From: Sipunculus nudus
Lineage: Eukaryota; Annelida; Sipuncula; Golfingiida; Sipunculidae
Length of the DNA stretch: 64,000 nt
Reading direction: 5' to 3'
Assembly: GCA_026874595.1 (NCBI GenBank)
Contig: CM049315.1
Coordinates: 78,103,401-78,167,400 of the forward strand
Shown: piece by piece, positions 56,919 to 64,000 of the stretch
Layout: each line of letters starts with the position of its first letter
Numbering within the stretch: the first letter of the stretch is position 1
The notes under the pieces: generated by a model
Told to the model about the DNA's origin: nothing
The model's input: only the letters and a program-made list of their open reading frames with translations
The model's database searches: none
Position numbers and translations under genes: made by a program

Positions 56919-58390
56919 GCCATGCAGATTAAATTTTTAATCAGACAATAAAAAATGCTTGACGCGCAACAGGTAAGCACCAGGCTTGGTTCGACCGCGC
57001 TTACCACCAGCCTATCAGAATTTCTAGTGGATAACATTGTAACACCCTGTGAATTTAAGAAGAAAAGAAGAGTTTAGATGAGGTGAAGTTTGATGATACA
57101 TATTTAATTTTTAACTTTATATTTTGCTTAGCATTCTAGTTTTTTAACCATTCAAGCCTTTGGGGGCTGACACCAGATTGATACACATTTTTTTTTTGTA
57201 CTATTGTTCACATGAGAAAATACACTCAGTAGCACAATGTCTTCTGGTGGACATTTCTGTAGTTATTGAGTCACAACAGGTCGAATAGACTTGAATATCC
57301 TGGCTTTCCTCTCGCTTGAAACTCGCCTTCACAGCACATTTGGTTAGGTAGGCAGCTTCTGAGCGTACAGTAGGTGGTTCAAATCCAGTTCAAGTATCAC
57401 ATCTTTGCATGTTATTCTCAATGTACTCATAATTCATGTATTTTTCTCACATTCCAGATATGTAAACTGCAAAAACAAGGGGGCTCACTGAACATAGAAA
57501 ATAACACAGAATAACTCCCAGAACTGTTTTTAAATTTTGGTGTATTCCCATGTGGACTGGATTCTATACTTGCTCTGCTGCCTTATTAGAATGGATATGA
57601 AGAGAAAAAATGCATGTGTTCTCAACAACGCAGAGGTTTATCTGATAATAAACAAGGGTCAGGTCACTAAGCTATTATTTGTGACAAAGCTATCTAACTG
57701 ATAATTAGAAGTTATATATGTCAGAACAAATGACAACTAGAACTACAGTCTGTCCCAAAACCCTTGTACACGTCTTTAGCCTTTAACTGTTTTACAAATA
57801 TCCTTGACAAATAATTTTTGTCTGATCACATATTTGCAGATGTTCTGCAAATTTTGAGTTATGTAATAAGATATTTAGTTAAAAGTATTTACTTTGTGAT
57901 CTGGTTGCACTGTATTTGTCTATAGACTGAGGATGGTGTCTTTACGGTAGAGCTGGACAGGACTTTCCTCAATAAAAAAGACTTTCCATGTCTAGGGTAC
58001 TGAGAGCCGTTTATAAGAAAATAGTGACATCACACAGAAGTCACAAAGGTCGACATATGATGTTGTATTGTCCAATGTCACCAGCTGGAATGAATCATTT
58101 ATTTCACAGTTCACTGGTTATGATCATGTCGCAAACATTGATGACTTTTCTGTCAAATTGGCAGAACTATAGAATTCATTCTATGCTACCTGTCCAACGG
58201 TGATTACAAGAACATCAGTTGATTACTACATTTGCAGCTCCAACATTACTAGACTAAGTGTATATCACAGTTGACCCATAAGTATTATATATTCCATGGT
58301 CTTTCTCACATTTGAGTAGAAATGGTATCATGATATGTCAATCAAAACTGGAGTTATCATCAGGAAACAAATTTGACGGACATTAAGAAA
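56919..58390. other. Spacer, presumed NXT intron or upstream region, no exon seen
   Basis: The missing first NXT exon should lie right of 50410, but its few codons cannot be recognised by eye. No other gene was recognised. Confidence 0.4.
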
Positions 58391-59100
58391 CAAGTGACCT
58401 ATGGGTCACCGCGCTCAGCTGAAATTGATAATGAGAACATTTTTATAATGTCCAGACCAAATCCCAAACAAGAATTTGACCAGTCAAAACCCTGATCACG
58501 ATGTGGTCCAGCCAAAATCCTGATTCAGACTGTTATTTAACATACTTGATAATGCCTTCTGCCCTGAGACCTTGACCTGTGACCTCATGACTCCAAAATA
58601 AAAAGGGTTCATACTTTATTTGTGGGCCATTTCTAAATCAAGTTTGAAACCAAATGTTAATCCAAAGAATGGAGTTATCACTCAGAAATAATTATATGGA
58701 CAGATGGCCTTGACCTTTGACCGACTGACCCCCAGCTTCTAATTGCAGGTCACCTGTAGGTGTGAGATGGAAGGTTTGGAATGAAAAATTTGGCTTAAAA
58801 TGCACCCACAATCTTAATTAATAAATGGGTCCTGTGACCTTGATCTTTGACTCCAAAATCAATAGGGGTTTTACATTGTTGGTGGGTAATATATATGTCA
58901 AATTTAAACCCAATATGTCATTCTAAACTGGAGTATCATCCGGAAACAAATATGCAGATTGTCCCTGTGACCTTGACTTTAACCTTGTGACCCCAATATC
59001 AATCAAAATCTTCCCCTATTGGCAGGTCAGCTATATGTGCAAGATGTAAGGTTTTGAATGAAAAGTTTGGCTTAAAATGCATCCACAATGCAGGGCCCTA
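58391..59100 (+). repeat. Element start followed by TGACCT-type tandem units
   Basis: ACAAGTGACCTATGGGTCA and GCGCTCAGCTGA at 58391 are followed by three or four diverged units of the ~140-bp family, each with CCTTGACCTnTGACC, CAAAATnAATnnGG and AACTGGAGTnATCATCnGGA. Confidence 0.7.
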
Positions 59101-59354
59101 ATAACACAAGGTTTCAGTACACGAGATGAAACCAGTTTCAAATTTGATTGTTTCAATATAATTTGGCATTCTCAAAATAAAGGAAAAAAATTGTAAAAAA
59201 TTGGAAAAAAATACAGGTGGCACCACCTGTCTTCAGGAACTTAAGAAACCAGTCATAATCAATATGTACATGTGAGGGTTCAGGACACTAGATGAAACTG
59301 AAATTGAGAAACAGACTCAATTGCTGTCATCTGACAGTCTCAAAAACATGTGAA

Positions 59355-59949
59355 ACAAGGGACCCATGGGTCACGGCGCTCAGCTGTTATATATGATAAA
59401 AAATATGATTTGGGAAAGAGGCATATGCTGGTTTTGTGTGGTAATAAATATAAGCTTTATTATGAGTTGTTGGTGTTTAGCTTATGTATGATTTTGATAG
59501 TATTTTTGGAGACAGGGAAGAGGATTGATTTCATTTATTTTATTAACAAATGGAGTGCTATTGTCACACAGATTTTGACTTGGCCATATAACTTATATGC
59601 AGCAAATATAATAAGAGTTTAACTATTTATTAAAATTTAATAACAAATATTGTGCCAATATAATTTTATTAAAAATAATAAGAGAATCATATGATTTTTT
59701 AATAAAATATAACTGAACTAATTATTAAAATAATATTATAGAATATATGCATTTATGAATACATTTTGAAAGTATTTGCACTGGTATTCAAATACTTTCA
59801 TTTTTACCTGAATTCCCATTCTAATGCAAGAAATTTTATAATGGAGTACATATTCATATTCATATTCATATACATTTCCAAAATATTTGCACCATGTCTG
59901 GTATTTATTCAGTTTTAGCCAAACAATGATGTTGAGAATCCAGAATATA
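59355..59949 (+). repeat. Dispersed repeat family R4, copy 2
   Basis: Near-identical partner of 50564-51004. A 3-base in-frame insertion and a few substitutions leave the 90-codon ORF open. A further GGACCCATGGGTCAC terminus fragment directly follows at about 59955. Confidence 0.85.
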
Positions 59950-59964
59950 AACAAAGGACCCATG

Positions 59965-60955
59965 GGTCACAACAAAAGTTTGAAATTTTTGCAAATGCAA
60001 AATATGAAAAATATTCTATTGTAATGTTTTATATTTATATAAGAATATGAGAAGCTAAGAGGAAAGGGCCCTCCTACTTGGTTATAGTAAAGTTCTCAAT
60101 ATATGATTGCAAACTAATACTCTGACAAGACTGTCATGAAGAAAAACAGTAAAAGTTTTGAGATACTGTGATGCATATGAAAAATTTTTCAGATGGACAG
60201 GCAAGTGGACAGAATGGACTAATACCTTCATTTCACTTTCAAAGGAATAATGCATTTAAGTTTATATATAAGCCTATTTTTTAGCATATCCACTTTTTTC
60301 ATTAATAGTTTTTATCTGATTCATTTTTTTTATTTACAAGTGTTATAAATTTGTAATATAAAAGTGAAAATATAAGTTTAAATATTAGAATAAGTTTCAA
60401 TCATTATATATCGTGATTGTAGCTCACATTGGGTCATATTATGCATACACATATATTTTATTATTTTTAAATCAAATGTTTAAACTGAATGTAAAAGAAA
60501 ATAATGCCACAACATGGCATCTACAAAATTATTCCTTGAATTCCTATTAAAAAGTTTTGCACATTGGAGTTTTCAGGACAAGCTTAATTTTATTCATCGA
60601 AATAAAATAAAAGATTCAGTAAATTTGATAAAATAAAAACATCTTTTCAAATAAAGTATACACACTGTTGGTTGAATGAGGGACAAAAAATATCATTATG
60701 CTAATTACAATCTCAGCTATAATTAATAACTGGAATTAATAGTCAATTTCACACCTGGTGAAGTATTACTCTTCTGAAGTAAAGCATTACTTATCTGATG
60801 AACTTCCATACTTTCATAGCAATACATCACTTTGTGGACACAATTAAATGTGCACTTTAATCATTGTAACCCTGGTGGTACAATACAAAATCTTAAATGT
60901 AGCATGTCCAAGAATAAAATAAAATACAGAAAATTATAACATTCATCTAGTTTAT
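59965..60955. other. AT-rich spacer, no feature seen
   Basis: No gene or repeat was recognised. Confidence 0.4.
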
Positions 60956-60959
60956 GCAC

Positions 60960-61650
60960 CAGCTGGGGGGGGGGGGGGGGTTGAGTGCAGGGCAGAGGAG
61001 AAGCCTGCTAGTAGTGGCCAAGCTGGGTCAAGGCAAGCTGCCTGGGGTGGGTTACATAATGCAAGTGAAGGCTGTACTACTAGGTGGGCCAGATATAAAC
61101 AACACTTGACATGGTGTATGAAAACTTGAATAAAAGCTACTCTTTTCAAACAATTTCTTTGAAATTTCAGATTTAAAAAAATTAAATCCTTATGTATATA
61201 TGCTGTGAAAATTAAATCAACAGTGCTTACAGGGAAAAAATGTGCCACTGCCAAAGTTGGACAAAATTTAAGGTATTAATTTTTTATTGATGCTAATAAC
61301 TTGAAAAATTTGCAAAATTCAGATCTAATTTTGGGCAAAAAATTGAATCTTGATTAAATAAAGTTATATTCTTAAAAAAAAGTCTTCAGCTTCAGCAATT
61401 CTCATGTTAAGTGAGCAAATATATTTCCTGATTTTTAAAAAACTGCATCATATTTGGGCCTATAACTTCAAAATAATACCCAATACTGACCTAATTTTTG
61501 GTATGTGCACAGAAAATGTATGGAAGAATATGAATACTAAATATGATCAAAAACAGATCAGTGGTTTTGATATTAGGCAGACTTGAAGTGTAAAAATTGT
61601 TTTTTTATGGAAAACAGAGGTTTTTCCTTAATATCTCGAAGGAACAAACA
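60960..61650 (+). repeat. Dispersed repeat family R3, copy 2
   Basis: Starts with a poly-G tract (60965-60980) like copy 1 and aligns with 31500-32215 over several hundred bases; it leads directly into a GGTGGCACCAC satellite fragment. Confidence 0.75.
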
Positions 61651-61778
61651 ATTTAAATGCAAAAATGCAGGTGGCACCACAAGTTTTCAGCAACTATCAA
61701 TCCTAGTCACGGACAATATTAAAGCCAAACTCAGAGCAATCCATGTATAAATTGTCAAGATATTGGATGTTTTGTATT

Positions 61779-62963
61779 ACAAGTGACCCAGGGGTCATGA
61801 CGCTCAGCTGACCAGGAAGACATTGACAAAAGTAATTTTATCATCTGAATGTCAAATTTGAATGAAATACTTTTTCCAAACTTGACCTTTTGTATAAAAT
61901 CATCCAATATTCATTGGGGTACTATGGAGCTCTGTAGCATGAAGGATATGGGTAACAGACACCTATTTTCAAGGTTTACAAGATGACTTTTCAGTGGTCT
62001 CCCAGCATGTCAAAAAATAAAATTCTAGGTCCAGTTATTATGATTTGTGCCCTGTTAACAAATCCAAATGTTTATTCTGGGGGGTATTTCAAAGCCGCAT
62101 AGGATGAAGGATATGGGTAACAGAGATGTAATTTCAGGTGCACAAGGAGACTTTTCAGGGGCCTCCCAGCATATCAAGAAAGGAGATTCTAGGTTAAGTC
62201 ATTATAATTTGTGCTCTGTTAACAGATGACCAAATCTTTATTCTGGGGAGTACTTCGGAGCCCTAGAGCATGAAGGATATGGGTAACAGGGACCTTATTT
62301 CGGGTTTCCATGTAGACCTTTTATGGGCTTCCCTGGAGGTGAGGACAGAAGATTCTAGGTCCAGTCATTATGATTTGTGCCCTGTTAATATATGACCAAA
62401 TCTTTATTCTGGGGGGTACTTCAGAGCCCCATAGCTCACAGAATATGGGTAACAGGGACCTTATTTCGGGTTTCCATGTAGACCTTTTATGGGTTCCCTG
62501 GAGGTCAGGACAGAAGATTCTAGGTCCAGTCATTATGATATGTGCCCTGTTTACAGATGACCAAATGTTTAAAGATCACAAAGTAGAGAAAAACAATCGT
62601 AAAAAATGAAAAAATATAGGTGGCGCCACCAATCTCCAGAAATTGATGAAACACGCCATGATCAATATCCATGCAAAGAATCATGGTGATTAATGCATTA
62701 GTTGTTCAGATACTTGAGCTTTTGTATTAAATTTTGCATTATTCTGGGGGGTACTTCAGAACCCCATAGCTCGAAGAATATAGGTCACAGTGACCTAATT
62801 TCAGGTTTACAAGGAGAATTTCCATAGACCTAGTAAGAAGATTCCCGGTCTAGCGGTTACGATTTGTGCCCAGTTAACAGACAGACACCTGGATGTTTGG
62901 ACGGACGACGGACAAAAGGTGATCCCTACAGCTCAGATGACTTTCAGTCAGCTGAGCTAAAAA
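61779..62963 (+). mobile_element. Second satellite-bearing composite element, 1.2 kb
   Basis: ACAAGTGACCCAGGGGTCA and TGACGCTCAGCTGAC at the left, CAGATGACTTTCAGTCAGCT and GAGCTAAAAA at the right, with GGACGGACGACGGAC just before. Inside are about four diverged satellite units, three of them truncated (repeating GGGTAACAGnGACCT, GATTCTAGGTCCAGTCATTA and TGATTTGTGCCCTGTTAACA). It is a shorter version of the 51458-56918 element. Confidence 0.65.
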
Positions 62964-64000
62964 TTGAAAAAAAAATACAGGTGGCGCCACCAGAATGCAG
63001 AAATTGATGAAACATTTCATGATCAATATCCATGCAAAGAATCATGGTGATCAATATAATAATTGTTCAGATACTTGAGCTTTTGTATCAAATTTTCCAT
63101 TATTCTGGGGGGTACTTCGGAGCCCCATAGCTCAGAGGTTATGGGTAACAGAGACCTAATTTCAAGTTTTTAAGGAAACTTTTCATGGGCCTCTCAGCAT
63201 GTGAAGAGAGAAGATTCTAGGTCCAGTTGTTACGATTTGTGCCATGTTAACAGATGACCGCATCTTATGAGGTCTCAAAAATAGAGAAAAAAATTCGTAA
63301 AAATAAAAAAAAATACAGGTGGCGCCACCATACTGCAGAAACTGATGACACATTCCATGATCAATATCCATGCAAAGAATCATGGTGATCACTGCAATAG
63401 TTGTTTAGATACTTGAGCTTTTGTATCAAATTGTCCATTATTCTGAGGGATACTTCAGATGACTTACAGTCAGCTGAGCTAAAAACACTTAATGGTCAAA
63501 ATCCATGCAAAGAATCATGATGATCTCCGTATTAGTTGTTCAGATAATTCAGCTTTTGTATCGAATTGTCCATTATTCTGAGGGATACTTCAGAGTCCTA
63601 TAGCTTGAAGGATATTGGCAACAGAGACCTAATTTCAAGTTTCCACAGGCACTCTTCATGGGCCTCCTTGCATGACAAGAATGAAGTTTCTAGGTCCAGT
63701 TGTTGCAATTTGTACCCTCTTGATAGATAACATAGGTAGCGCCACCAGTCTGCAGGAACTGATGAAACATCTCGTAATCAATATGTATGCCAAAAATCAT
63801 GACCATCAGTGATGTAGTTATTGAGATATTGAAGTTTTTGTATGAAATTTTTGACTACTCTGGGGGGGGAGTACTTTGGGGCCCCATAGCTCGAAGGATA
63901 TGGGTAACAGAGACCTAATTTCTGGTTTCCATGGAGACTTTTCATAGGTCTTCTAGTGTGTTGAGAATGAAGATTCTAGGTCCAGTCGTTACTATTTGTG
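62964..64000 (+). repeat. Satellite monomers continuing to the window edge
   Basis: GGTGGCGCCACC occurs at about 62981 and 63319, and a variant (GGTAGCGCCACC) near 63734. A terminus-like GATGACTTACAGTCAGCTGA is fused into a monomer near 63458-63485. The array runs off the window. Confidence 0.9.

Overview
The window is AT-rich, repeat-laden animal nuclear DNA. It has spliced genes with GT-AG introns, tRNA-derived SINEs, a CR1/L2-type LINE, a tyrosine-recombinase (DIRS/Ngaro-like) retroelement, long satellite arrays and many (AT)n, poly-G and (GACR)n tracts. The first gene fragment ends in a paramyosin-type tail, and the repeats resemble those known from bivalves. A mollusc, probably a bivalve, is the best guess; the species cannot be named from sequence alone.

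Layout. 57-1467 (+): last three coding exons of a paramyosin-like gene. 1.6-14.4 kb: mostly non-coding, with an inverted SINE pair around an (AT)n tract and several dispersed repeats. 14.7-16.05 kb (+): a decayed LINE. 19820-20455 (+): an intact 211-codon orphan ORF behind a 19-bp minisatellite. 20.5-24 kb: repeats. 24.2-27.5 kb (-): a broken partial duplicate of an NXT gene, with a possible 5' end and promoter at its far side. 27.6-29.7 kb: a long-armed inverted-repeat element. 30.1-32.4 kb: a ~140-bp tandem array rich in TGACCT half-sites and a dispersed repeat. 35.93-36.11 kb: a pogo-like MITE. 37544-50410 (-): three exons of an intact NXT (p15, mRNA export) gene. Its 3' UTR is essentially a 20-bp minisatellite. 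One NXT intron holds a dead DIRS-like element (38871-43089), and SINEs lie in the introns. 51.4-64 kb: satellite-bearing interspersed elements, including a clean 336-bp monomer array with 672-bp dimeric higher-order structure.

The two confident genes are unrelated: one is a muscle thick-filament protein and the other an mRNA-export adaptor. The strongest unusual signals are three. (1) An indel-free 336/672-bp array sits inside a mobile-element-like frame, and a perfect 12-bp palindrome, GGTGGCGCCACC, recurs in otherwise different repeats. (2) The NXT minisatellite starts inside the last codons and runs nearly to the poly(A) signal. (3) A nearby NXT duplicate lacks that minisatellite. All calls come from reading the sequence; no database search was run.
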